64,000 nucleotides of DNA from Kryptolebias marmoratus (lineage: Eukaryota; Chordata; Actinopteri; Cyprinodontiformes; Rivulidae), in assembly GCF_001649575.2 (NCBI RefSeq), contig NC_051444.1, positions 19,127,187-19,191,186 of the forward strand, given 5' to 3'. Below are positions 1-12,700 of this stretch, piece after piece. Positions within the stretch are counted from its first letter, which is position 1, and each line of letters begins with the position of its first letter. Position numbers and translations under genes: made by a program. The notes under the pieces are model-generated. The model ran no database searches, had not been told where the DNA came from, and saw only the letters and a program-made list of their open reading frames with translations.

Positions 1-540
1 AGGTCTTTAATAAGGGCGTCAGTGAGACTTTCTGTACCACTCATTATTCTTTAACTATCAAATGTGTAGAGCATGCATATAGGTAAGAGTGTTTGTAGTT
101 TTCTGTCTCTGTATTTTTAAATACAGATAGGTTTAACGCTTAGGATTAATGGATATTCTACATAAAACACTGTAATTAAGAATAATTATATACAATAGAT
201 TATTCAAAGCCTTTTGCTTTATTGATATTTTAAAAATATTTTAGCAATTTTTCCCTACAAGTTTATAATATAAGGTAGTTTCAGACAACATGGGATCAGG
301 TCACAATTGTTATAACCATTTGAGGTAGTCTCACATTTCTGTTGCTGTTGTTGTTTTCGTACAGGGGGTATTGTAGCCATTCACGGACCTTACAACTATT
401 TCGATAGAATCTTTTTAGCTTTTGCTTCACAGTAACGTGTTCAATCAATGGGGACTCTTGAGGTGATATAAGAAAATGCACTTGCTTCCTAAATAAATGA
501 ATGTTGAGTAACCATTCAAACTAAATGCTTTTCCAGCACC

Positions 541-975
541 CACACAGTTAAAAACTGCATTTGTGTTGCTAAAGTCCAAACTTCCTAAATGTTGCTGATG
601 TGTGCTATGACATGCTTTTCTTTGAACGTGTTCAGCACAAAGTAAACTGATTTGCAGCGTGAGTCCTGGCTCCTATAACTCCTCCTATTTAATGTGTGCA
701 GCGCTCTTTCAAAACCACTTTAAAAATCAAATGAAAGACCCACAACACACAGCTCTGACTTGGGGTCCAATTTTGTTTTTGCTTTTTTGTTTATTGGTGA
801 TAGAAGTTAATGTCATGTACACAAGTGAAGTGGTTGCACTGATTGTTGGCTGAGTGTTTTGATATCGAAGCAATCCCTTGTGGTACAAAAGCAAACACAT
901 AAGTTCTTATAACTAGTTGGATTAACTTATAACCTTTAGAAAGTCCCTCTAAAGATTTGGTCTAAAACCTAATAA
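541..975 (+). repeat. Dispersed repeat, copy 1 of 2 (partner at 59594-60070)
   Basis: The stretch aligns collinearly by eye with 59594-60070 on the same strand. Shared blocks include an AAAACTGCATTT start, TGCTATGAC..TGCT.TTCTTTGA, GAGT..TGGCTCC.ATAA, a CACAACACACAG block, GTTGAGTGTTTTG-like sequence and a CATAACCTTTAGA-like block near the end. Spacing is kept with small indels. No coding frame or terminal repeats are apparent, and I could not name the family. Confidence 0.6.
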
Positions 976-2742
976 TCAAATATTTTTTTCCCCAAGAGTC
1001 TTGGAGCTTGTGGCAGTAGGAACTGGTTAAAGTAGTACAGTTTCATGTACAGGTACAGCTTATATAGTACACTTGATGGGATTAATGGGAGAGGAAAGAA
1101 GGAAAAAAGAACAATTCTGCTACACAAATCTGTTTTTAGTTTTTGAATTTTTATTTTAATCAATCACATCAGTATTTGTTGCAATGAACCCTGTGGCAAT
1201 GTCGGAAGAAAAACCTCAATATTTGGGCTATTTTATCTGTTATCAAGTCTCAGAATATTTTGCTGAGGTCCAAACAAAGAGAAATCCAAAGATGCAGGGC
1301 AAAAACGCAGCAGGAAACAGCTGGTAACAAACAGATTGCGAAGGCTAGGATATGGCAAAGAATGAATAAGACTTGTCATTTCCAGGTGATGACTAACCAA
1401 GCACGTGAAGAGCAATCAAACAAACAAGTTACAGGTGTGGAACGAAACAAGCACAGGAAGCAAAGAGCAACTAAAATACTGAAAAGAAAACCTTTTCACA
1501 ATAAAACAGGAAGTAAAGCTAACAGTTATGCAGTGCAGAAGCCAAGGGACTAAATATAAACTAGAGGAAATGTTAAATGTCTTCAACTAAATGCTGTTGT
1601 TTGTAGTATCAAGCTGAAAAGTCACTATGCTTTAATAGTTTTGTGTGTAAATCTTGGTCTTGTCCTAAATCTTGTGCTAAAGTGCACATCCAGTCCAAAG
1701 CGTTCCCCCTGCTGATGTTGCCTCTAAGTTTTTGTTTAGTCTGTAAACTTTATAGACAATCTGTGCATTAGACTTGCTTGTTAATCACTGCAACATCTGT
1801 GCTGATGTCTTTCAACATATTCATGCAAACAAACAACGTAATATGATGCTTCGCGTTGGCATCCACTGAAACGTATAGCACATGCTGACAAAAGGATTTT
1901 TCCTCCAAACACACAAACACTCATACGCACACAGAGCGCCATTAATTCATCGCTGCAGATGGAATTAATTTGCTGTCATTATCATCACAGACACTTCCAT
2001 CTGCTCACTGCTGGGAAAGAAAGTGTAGAGCTGGCAGATGTGGGGATGATGGAGAGGAGGCAAAAAATACATTAAGGAAGTGAAGGAACTTCAGATAGCT
2101 CATAACTTTTTTTTCTAGGATTTTAATGCTAAATCTTTGTGGTTTCTAGACGAGCCGATAATTACATCTCTGTGAAATGAGAAATTAAATGGACTGCTGA
2201 AAGATTATATTATTTCATTATACTCTGCCACTAAGATAAAATATATCATTCATGTTAATCTCTTAATAAAAGGGTATTTGAGGATGACAATTATTGCTCA
2301 TTCTTGCGGGTCTAATAAGCAGATATTGTTTGACTGCAGAAACCGTCAAAGAAAATGACCGTTTCTTCTGAAAGGAGGGATATCTGCTGAGATGTGTTTT
2401 ACCGGACAAGTCTGCAGTAAATGCTAGACAGATGAAAAGACAAGCAAACAAGAAGGGACAGCAGTGAGAGCTGATGGGCAACACGTCCTTTGACCTCTTT
2501 TTGATTGCAATCTATTGGAAAACCCTTTTGTTACTTTGTGCCAAAGACAGTTTCTTTCTTCTAATTCAGATCTTCACTTTGGAAACTTTTTTTTTAAATA
2601 TGCTGTTTTTCAAGCCATAGACAGAAATGGCCTATCTATGGACCTATGAGATGACCCCTGACTTCCTTTTTAATCCTACATTGAATCATTAAGAAATAAT
2701 GAAAGGAGCAGTGAATGGACACTCAAAAGATGTGCTGGCAGC

Positions 2743-2761
2743 TGGATGGATGGATGGATGA
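2743..2761 (+). repeat. Short (GGAT)n microsatellite
   Basis: About four consecutive TGGA/GGAT units. Such tracts often form the 3' tail of fish non-LTR retroelements, but no element body was recognised next to it. Confidence 0.6.
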
Positions 2762-3456
2762 GATGGTGGCAGTCTGCCATATATCCAGGCACTGTTTTGA
2801 CAACAAGAGCCTCACCATGGCTTCCCTTTTGTCCTGCGTCTGTTTATTTTGTCACCTGCTAGTCTGAGGGGATTGGGGTCAGTTCGGCCGGAGCAGGGTG
2901 CTCTCTCAAATACACACTCGCATACAAACTTAATACACTGCCAATGAAGGAGATGACACATGCACACACTCACTCACAAATGGGTCGCAGGCCACTGGGT
3001 CAGTGGGTACGTGGGCATGAATGTGTTTTGATTCAATTCAGTGAATGTGTGTCTTTTGATTGCACAGCTATTTTGTGTACATTTGGTGATTTGCAAAGTG
3101 AATTAGGTAGAACTCCATGGTCAGGAGGAATGTTTAAGATTCAGTAGCTGTGTTTTTCAGGTCACAGAGCTGATCAGAGCACTTGACTAAACCACTAAGT
3201 CAAAACAGTCTGACATGTTCATTTTATTGCAGCAGACCATGCAAGTTGATTAGTCTCACTCGAGTCCAAAAATTCTAAAGAAATGCTAGCTGTGTTCCAA
3301 CACGTTTATCAAAATTGAAGTTAAATTCAATGTTAATGATTCTTCTAAAATCTGTCTCTGACATAAAGTTTAAAAACATATATTTTTTTATCATTTATCT
3401 GGAAGAAATTGTATGAGATTGTACTCATTGTTTGTGGTTTGTGTGTTTTTTTTCAG

Positions 3457-3718
3457 TCAGGATTGATCCGCGTCTTTAATGAAGAGTATTTAATAGCTCC
3501 ACTACCTCAACATCTAGCCGAGCAGCACAACTACAGCACGCCTGATGGTCATCACCCACATGTAGTCTACAAGCGCTCTGCAGAGCACATTGTTCACAGA
3601 AGACCCCACAGCTCTGGTTCCTTCAGATCTGACCATCCTTATCAGCAGCAGCAAAAGCAACATGGATACCAGCATGGAGATCTGCAGAGGCAACATTTCT
3701 GCGGGCGCCGCAAGCAAT
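3457..3718 (+). CDS. adamts18: adamts18 exon: C-terminal prodomain with cysteine switch
   Basis: The acceptor is a T-rich tract ending in CAG at 3456, and the donor is GTATGTAAG at 3719. Phase 0 in, phase 1 out. It encodes residues 1-87 of the visible protein, starting [12 protein letters not shown]25-Y-S is a possible N-glycosylation sequon. A Gln/His-rich stretch (about 60-80) is followed by FCGRR, whose C82 is the cysteine-switch residue expected to ligate the catalytic zinc in the zymogen. The middle of this exon (41-80) is poorly conserved relative to mammalian ADAMTS18. Confidence 0.93.
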
Positions 3719-6700
3719 GTATGTAAGGGAACTTTATATTCTTTATATCATATTGCTTTGGTTAGATACTTGTTGATGCTGATGCATTATTGATGTCGTA
3801 TATCTAGCCATAAAAGAACAACAATTTTGTGCTGAGTTCCAATCCATTAGGAAAAAACTGCAAAACTCAAACATTGGCTTTTACAAGTAAACCAAACCAC
3901 AGTAATTGTTTGCTTATGACTCTGGTAGCACTTCAAGCTTCAGAAGGAACATAGCATTAAAATTAATTGTCAGAGTTTATTTTGTCGACATTAAAACCAC
4001 TTATAGACTTGAACTTTTTATGGGGCAGTTCCTATTACTCTCAGCGATAAATATGATCATTTCAATTTTTAGTTGTGTTCTGGCACCCCTAAAGTTTTTA
4101 CATGCTTCCCTCCCCGGTTTGCATATTCATAGAGAATAATTCACACTGCAATAAACCAACACATCATTAACTTTTAACAGCAACTAACTACTTAAAGATG
4201 AAAAAATACCAAAGAGTGCAGATGGTCATGGACCATCTCCCATTCATCTAATTTCACCAAACATTTATGGATGCATTCAAGGAGTGATGAAGCATTTCAA
4301 AGCTTGTGAAATCTATTTGAATTAACAGGTTTGAACAAACCTTTGCAGCACAGTTGTTCTGGCATCTGCAGAGAACTAATGCCAAATAGTACTAAAGTTT
4401 ATTTTATGTATTTTTTTAAATCATTTTGACCACTATTTTGTACAAATAGACTACTACTGCTGCAGTCCATATGTCTACCCATTCAAATCACATGTTGCAG
4501 TACAACAAAATACTTATGGAAAGTGTTCTAGGTTCCAGCTCCCTTTTGACCCTGCACAGGATAAAGCAAGTTCAGAAAAATGATAACTGAATCTATTCAT
4601 GTGTTTAGGCATGCAATGTATTTGAAAGCATTTTGGCAAAACCAAACTGATGCTACTTAATCCCCCTCTGGGTCATGGGGGTAAGCGGAGACGGGGAGGA
4701 TGCTGCCTCCTCCAACCACCAGCCAAAAAAAAAAACAAAAAAACAGAAGCGTGTTCTCTGTCAGACATCATCTCTTATATTCCCCTCCTGTCCCACATTC
4801 TCTCCTTCCTTCCTTTTTTGCTTTCCTAGATGCTCCAAAACCACCCGCAGAGGATCGGTTCATCATGCCTGATGAGTTCGCTATGCCTGAGGTGGAAGAA
4901 CCAGGGCGGACGAAAAGATCTCCCATCAACTCTAACCGAGTGGGAGGTCTGAATGTGGAGACCTTGGTGGTGGCAGACAGGAAGATGTTGGAGAAGCACG
5001 GCAGGGAGAATGTCACCACCTACGTCCTCACCGTCATGAATATGGTGAGGATGGGAAAGACCAGGGAGGGAAAGGAAAGGAGGAGCTAGCGATGGAAAAA
5101 CACACACACACACAGGGAGTTTGTTGAATTGCTCTTTTTCTCTCAACTTTTGACTTTTAATGCACTACTACAATCTCAAAAGGAAGCGCTACTGTACATT
5201 GCCAGGGTGCTAGAAAAACTGCAGCTAACCCCATTTAGACAAATCCTTTTGTTTACTACATTTATGGCCGAAAATGTATTTCTTATAACATCTTCTACAG
5301 GTGTTCCAAAAACAAAATTGTGCTGAAGTTGTACATAATGTGATACTGTAGTTTCTGAAACAAGTAGTATGTTTGTTCTTGTGAAAATGGGACATGGAGA
5401 GTTCTGTTTTAAAATCTTAAATTAGACGCGTCACCCCCCCCCNACACACACACACACCTACCGACAAGCTGTCTTAACCCTTCATTTTTTGTTTTTTTGC
5501 ACTAAAAAAAACAAAAAACTACTCTCACGGATGACAGATGTATTACAATTGGGAAACAAAACTGTTATAAAAAGAAGAAACAAACAAACAAACAAAAAAA
5601 GACTAGTAACTGAGTGGTCATCACAAAAATGGTATTTAATGAAAGAGTAGCTCCTGCTGGCTACTCAGTATAAATTTGGTCACTTTTTAAAGCTCCGTAA
5701 ACAATACATTTAAATTAAAATAACATTTGGTGACAGATGCCAAAGATCTGGTGCAATCTGTTAGTATGTGTTGGGGAAGACTCCCAGCTACTCCCACACA
5801 AAAACCTTATTTCAATATCTATAAAACTGACTGAGTTATAGTCATTTTTGTATTTGCTGAGGTTGATTAGCTGTGACAATAATCTAGAATCAGATTGACT
5901 CCAAATGTTAATCAGTTGTAGATGTTCGTTATGATGTACATTCAGTCATTACTTTCTGGGAGTTTCATTAAAATCCATCCAGTGATTCAGGATATATTTT
6001 GCTAACAGACAGACACAAATGTGCACACAGAACTACGTGATCATTTGCTACCATAACAAATAAAAAATGCTTAGTTTAAGGAATGTGATTGATTGGACCA
6101 GGAAAGAACTAATTCTCAAACTTTTTTTTTTTTAATAAGTCTTTTAATTCGGTCAAATAAAGACAAACACTTTATAGATGTGAATATCATACAGTTGTTA
6201 AGTATTTTTTTAAATCAAAATTGTTACAAGTTAGAATAATTACGTTACAGTAGCATTGTCAGAGTCAGATAAAAAACAAATAAATAAAAGTGAAGTTTAG
6301 TGTCCCCACCACCACTGATTTTAATCCCTTTGCAGGTTTCCAGTCTTTTTAAAGATGGCACCATTGGCACCGACATCAACATAGTGGTTGTTAGCTTGCT
6401 GCTGTTGGAACAGGACCCCGTGAGTGGACTCAAATGACCCTTTTTATAACTTAACCAAGTTTCTTCATGTTTCATTGCACACTGATTATATGTCATTTTT
6501 CAAATCTGCTTCCCACTCTTTTGTTCCAGCTTGGCTTGAATATAAATCACCATGCGGACCAGTCACTGAACAGTTTCTGCCAGTGGCAATCAGGTTTGGT
6601 GGGGAAAGGAGGCAAACGACATGACCACGCTGTTCTCCTCACCGGACTTGACATTTGTTCCTGGAAGAACGAGCCCTGTGATACCCTGGGTAGGACTCTA

Positions 6701-9700
6701 CTCAGCTCAGCATATCAAGTTAAAACCATAGAGTTTAATGATGAGGTTGGGAGGGCTCTGGAACTGTGACAACTTCAGCTTATATATTGGGTGAAAGGGT
6801 GATTCTGAGTGATATGTACACATTTAGTTTTCTATTTTACACTTTTTTTAGGGGGGGGAAACTAACATTAGAAAAAGAACAAGATAAAAAAAATGGAACA
6901 TGGACCACTGCTAAATATTCCTACTTGCTTTTCAATGACAGTTAATCCCACATCCAGGTTTAATTATCTTTTTCCTAAAGCTGTTGGGCCCACACCTGTG
7001 CAGGATGTTCTCCGCCTCTCATCCAGTAGCAGCTTGGATAAACTCCAGCATCCCCGCGACCCTGAACAGGATGCAGTGATTATAGAAATGGGTGGATGTC
7101 AGGACCACAAAGAGCTGCTGTTGTTACAAATTTAACTTTAGATGTCTGATAACAACCTTAAAATGACTTGTAGGCATTTTTTTCCTATATATTTATAAAT
7201 CTAATGGATGTTTGACAGACCTTTACTGTCTGCCACTCAAAAGTATGTCATAAAAGAATGCGCTGAGAACAACATAGACAAGAAAGAGAGAAAATACTCT
7301 CATGATGCACAGTATAGTTTACATTTAAGTACCTGAAACCACAGATGACTCACCTCTCATCCTTCTTCCTTTATCCCGGCAGGTTTTGCTCCCATCAGTG
7401 GCATGTGCAGTAAGTACAGGAGCTGTACCATCAATGAGGACACAGGACTGGGCTTGGCTTTCACCATCGCGCACGAGTCTGGACACAAGTATGTTTTTTT
7501 TTAAAGCAATGTAATGAGCTTAGTACATTCTGTTTCCAAACACATCATGGCGTCTATTCCACATTTGAAAACTTGTTTTTTTTATAAATGCAGATGGTCT
7601 TTTTATTAGAAAGGTTAAGCTAAATTAACTATCATAACCGACTGCACTTCAGAAACCTTGGCTCAAATTAGAATTACTATAATTGCCATTCAGAACTTTA
7701 CTACATATAAAAGAAACCCAGTGTTTACCTTCTGTAGTAACAGTATCAGCTTCTAAATACACATTAACTAATAAAGTTCATCAGACAAACAATATCTTAA
7801 CTTTATACTGTATACTATTTAGTGTAATAAAAACACAGTAAGTGTGTTAAAAGTCTCATTTCCTTTTTTAAATTTCTTTTTTTCCTCCCTGCCTTAACCT
7901 TTTCTGAATTAGTTTTGCTGTAAGAAGGTAAACATTCCCATTGGATTGTTAAAAAATAAATAAATAAAAAATAAAAACTCTGATTCATTGAAGAAATACA
8001 GAAGTTTAACATCTTTTCCCATTAAAAAGCCACACTTTTTAATAATTTGTATCATTTTACCTCCAGGCCTTTGTCAGTAATAACTATAACAGCAATCAGT
8101 GTTGTCTAGTGAAAACTCAATCTCTCATTATTTCCTTTTTTTCAGCTTTGGGATGATCCATGATGGGGAAGGGAACCCCTGTCGAAAGACAGAGGGTAAC
8201 ATCATGTCTCCCACTTTGGCTGGTAACAATGGGGTCTTCTCGTGGTCCATGTGCAGTCGACAGTACCTCAGCCGCTTCCTTGGGTAGGCCCAACAAACAC
8301 AGATGTTACATTAGCCTCACAGTGGTTGTTGCTCTCCTCTTCACGCTGACCCTGTTGGTGTGCTGTATTCACCAGAACAGCCCAGGCCTCCTGTCTCGGG
8401 GACGAGCCCAAGCAGATTGGTCAGTACAAGTATCCTGAGCAGCTTCCTGGACAGCTGTATGACGCTGACACGCAGTGCAAGTGGCAGTTTGGGTCAAAAG
8501 TCAAACTGTGCAGCCTGGACTTTGTCAAGGTTGTATATGCACCAAATGCATTTTCTTGTCATAATCCTTGCTTTTTTATGCATTTTTATTTGACTATTAA
8601 TTATGGCTACCTATGACTCAAAGTGTGACTCACAGGGCTATAATATACAGATATGATCATCAATTAATCTTATATGGATATAAGATATTTTATCTGCCAA
8701 CGTCAGACCTCTACATTGTCATATGATCACCATGTTCTGAAAAACACTACAGTCCCCAGTAATGAGATGTATCTGATAACACAGAAGCTGAAATGACCTG
8801 TTTTAGAGCCATAATCCACTGTCATTCAGTGCTAATCTGGCACTTTATTAATTAACAAGATCTTAGCACAGCAGTTTGAACCACCTCATATTTGATCCTC
8901 AAATAAAATGCATTCCATCCTTTTAGTGGTTACCCTCTACACACCCCTGCTCAGAATCATTGTAGTCATAATACAAGATTTTATGCAATAATGCATTCAG
9001 ATATGTTAATTCACATGCAAATGGTGTTTAAAATACAACAAGCCTTTGTTATGCTGGCTTGCTGGGAAGCTTGCCAAATCGTAAATTGCCAGATTAGCTC
9101 ACATGACAGCACCTTGGCTATTCTCGTCTTCTCCAAATCCCTCCTGTGTTCCTCTACATCTGCATGTCTTGGACCTGTGTAGAAGGTGGTGGGTGGTAAA
9201 TCACCCTTCATCCTTATTAACAGTGGATATCAGGCAGCTGTTCACACATTGTCACCCTTTATTTTCGTGTCCCTGAGGGCTCATGTGCTGTGTGTTTTTT
9301 TAGCACGATTGCTTTGCTTTCTCCCACCTGCTTGATGCCAAAGCAGTTGACCTGCCTGAGAACAGAGAATCAAACACGCAGAGCAAGTCTGGTTCTTATA
9401 CCTCCTGCCTTCCGTGGCTCCTCTCTCTCACTGCTTGTTGCAGTCGGGCGGGCTGCCAGCTTTCACCGCCTGTCTTTCGACCCCAGCTCTTCCTCTGGGC
9501 TCACTTGCTCACTCTGGCTATGTTTTGTTGGGTCAGATGACAAATACAATTAAAACTCATTTCAATAAAGAACTACCCTAATTAGGTTTGACAGAGAAGC
9601 TTTGAGGAGAAGCCTGTTGGGGGTGGTGGGGGTCTATGAACCAGCTTGACTATGGTGCTCTTTGGTCTGGGAAGAGGATAGATTGATGGGATCAACCACG

Positions 9701-12700
9701 CTTACTTTTTCACAAATGTCTTGTTGTGTTTGTGTGTTTCTTGTTGGACAGGACATCTGTAAGTCACTGTGGTGTCACCGTGCAGGGCATCGGTGTGAGA
9801 CCAAGTTCATGCCTGCTGCAGAAGGAACCACCTGTGGTCCAGACATGGTGAGCAAAGGTCCTCTTATTCGTTTGATGGACAAAAGCCTTCAGTCCCTCAA
9901 TCTTCTGCCAAGTCAATTTAGGCACTGATGAGACATTTTGTGTAAATTTCTATTTAGTGAAAAGTATAGAAATATTAGCCAGTAATCACACAGAGATTTA
10001 CTTATACTATCCATACAAACACAAGTAGACCTGCAAAGGTTTTTGGGGCATTGTAAAATCACAAAACAAGGCGGCACCTACTTTTGCACGTAGAAAAATG
10101 ATATTTTGACAAAGAGAAAGGTGGTGATGTGTGAAAACAGGTTTTGGCTAGTATCATCTGGGATGTAATGCACAATGGATTTGTGCGTGTTTTGGCTGCA
10201 GCTAAAGCGTCTGAGTGTCCAGGTGTGGTGCTGGGCTTTTCTCCAAACCATAAAAACTCAGACAAGACGCCCGAGCACTGATAAGAAAACTATTTTTTTT
10301 TTCCTCATCTCCTCCTTCAATTCCATTTTCTTTCATTTTAGTGGTGTCGGAAGGGACAGTGTGTTAAATTTGGGGAGCATGGTCCCAGGGCCATCCATGG
10401 CCAGTGGTCAGCCTGGTCCCAGTGGTCCACCTGCTCTCGAACATGTGGAGGAGGGGTCATGTACAGGGAGCGCTCCTGCAGCAGCCCAAGGTATACGCAC
10501 ACTCTGAGGCATAATCATAATCTAATTCATCACATCCATTTTAATTTTCTGAATCAGGCTGAGCTGCCAGCTAGATGACAAAATGATTCATGTTGTCATG
10601 TGGCTGACAGTAAAAAAAATCTGAGTTGCAGTTTGGACCAGAAAGTAGTTTTTGAAAGCCTCATGTAACAAAAAAACTGTTCCTTTCTGAACACCTGAAA
10701 GAGCTTTCTGCCAGGTAGCTGTCAGCATGGATATGTGCTCGCATTCTGTCCACACACACACTCACCCCCACGCACACCACACACACGCAGATAACCACTC
10801 TCATCTGTCAGGATGACAGTCCAGGCAAACAGACTACTTCTCGCCATGTCTCAAACCAGGAAAACCTCCGAATAGCATCCTCTTTTGTCTGGAAGCTGCC
10901 AAGACAGTCACTAAATGTCCACTACAGCTGTTCACTGACACAAGCAGAATTCCACCCAAATGTAAAGACCCACATCCCACAGTCCATATCTTCATGTAAG
11001 CAAAGAGCTCTGCGCACGTTGTTACAAGCACATGGGAAAATCTCAGTTTTAATGTTGTGTTGCGCAACGAGACATGCAGCACCTCATTGTTCCAGAGAAC
11101 ACTTGGAGATTTATGAGATGTTTTAAGACCTTTATTTCTCTTCATGTAATCTATGGCTGTGTGAAGTTGTTCTGTTAATTCAGTGGGATCATCTAGTGGT
11201 GGAGTTTATTAACTGTCTGAAGGTAATTAGCCAGCTCTGATGGTTTTAGGTGCTTTAATTTAATACAAGATCATTGGGCTGCCTGCAGAGGGATATTTAA
11301 AGAAAATGAATGACTTCCTAAGCGTTCATGCCATATCATTCCTTCTTCTACTCCTTCCATGTAATCTATAGACCAAAGCCAGCCTTACAGGGGTCATTAT
11401 GCTTCAGGATTCTGGTATGTTTAAACAGGCTTTAAAGTCTTCTCTTTGAAGGCAATATGTTTAACAGCCATCAGTAAACTGAAATAAATATTTAATGACT
11501 AAGTCGAAGATCTATTCACCTAAACAGTTAAAGGAAACATCACTGCCCAACAGAGCTGCTAGCTTACACCACACACATTAGATATGACCTATAAATATTC
11601 TAACTGCTGTGAGTTTCCAGATGGATTATGACTAATGACTTACAAACAGCTCTGAAATGGATTATTAAACAGAGCACAGAGTTAATGACAAAGACACATA
11701 TTAATATTAGCAGCATGCCACATTTGATTTAGTATGTTTGCAGATAGAAACTTGTTACTGTGTCAAAATCGGCCAAAATGTGGATGGTCTTTAGGGTCTT
11801 GGCAAGGTCTTGGTATGGGTCAGTGGTGCATACTGAGAACCCTCTTGGCTCCCCATTACATCTGCTAAAGCATGATAGGTTCACAATGGTATTGAGCATG
11901 CAAAAAAACGTTTTTAGAGACATTCTGGGGGGTTATCATTGCAGTGGCGGCGTATTAGGATTCTGGGTGGAGGTGGGGGAAGTGTGATGACACAACATGA
12001 AGCCCATGTGTACCAGTGTAACTTGGTCATCAAAATTTGGGGCAGGCCTGGCCACAATAACCTCATGCATAATTTACAACAACAGCTATTATGACAAAAT
12101 TGTAGAAATAACCTTGTGCTGATGTAATAATGCAGTTTAGTTACTTAACAGGAAATAATTTGAAACTGATATCGAGCTTTGATTATTTTTAGTGTTTCAC
12201 TTGAACTCATAATAGGAGTTCAGTTATGACACATTCAGTAAACAAACATGTCAGCTGTCTTAACTTTCCTAAATTTCTAATTCCTCTGCTCCCACTGTTG
12301 ACACATCATTACAAAGTAACACTTGTTTGTTGACTTTTGATTTGAGTCTACTCTTTAATTACATTTTCAATTCTCTTTGATGTAGCTCTTATATTTCAAA
12401 ACTGCTGAAAATTGGGATCACAATGAAAGGAGCATTCCTTGAAGGAATAAATATTGCTGCTGCCTTACATGCCAAAGTTTGAAACAGAGATTCATCTGCT
12501 AGTGCCTAGAATATATGTTAGGGGTGACTGTCAGCTTCTACCACCCCAGATATGAGCTCAGTACTTGTGTAATTGACTGAGTTATAGACATTTTGTTTGC
12601 TGAGGTAGCTGTGGCACCCATCTTGAACTGAATGGGTTCCAAAAGTCAGTGATTACTTTCTGAGAGTTTCATTAAAATCTGTCTAGTGTTTAAGGAGATA

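Larger units (their letters stand above)
1..3456 (+). other. Upstream adamts18 intron (partial)
   Basis: No ADAMTS prodomain or signal-peptide exon could be recognised here, so this is read as the 3' part of the intron before the first visible exon, ending in a T-rich tract and CAG. It contains one copy of a two-copy repeat (541-975), a short GGAT tract (2743-2761) and a homeobox/E-box-rich block (1936-2020) that might be regulatory. Short open frames here have no recognisable product. Confidence 0.7.

Noticed and set aside
8385..8386. Alternative acceptor CCCAG ten bases inside the exon starting at 8376
   Set aside because: Using it breaks the frame from the preceding phase-2 exon, whereas the upstream ACCAG gives the expected [14 protein letters not shown] sequence.
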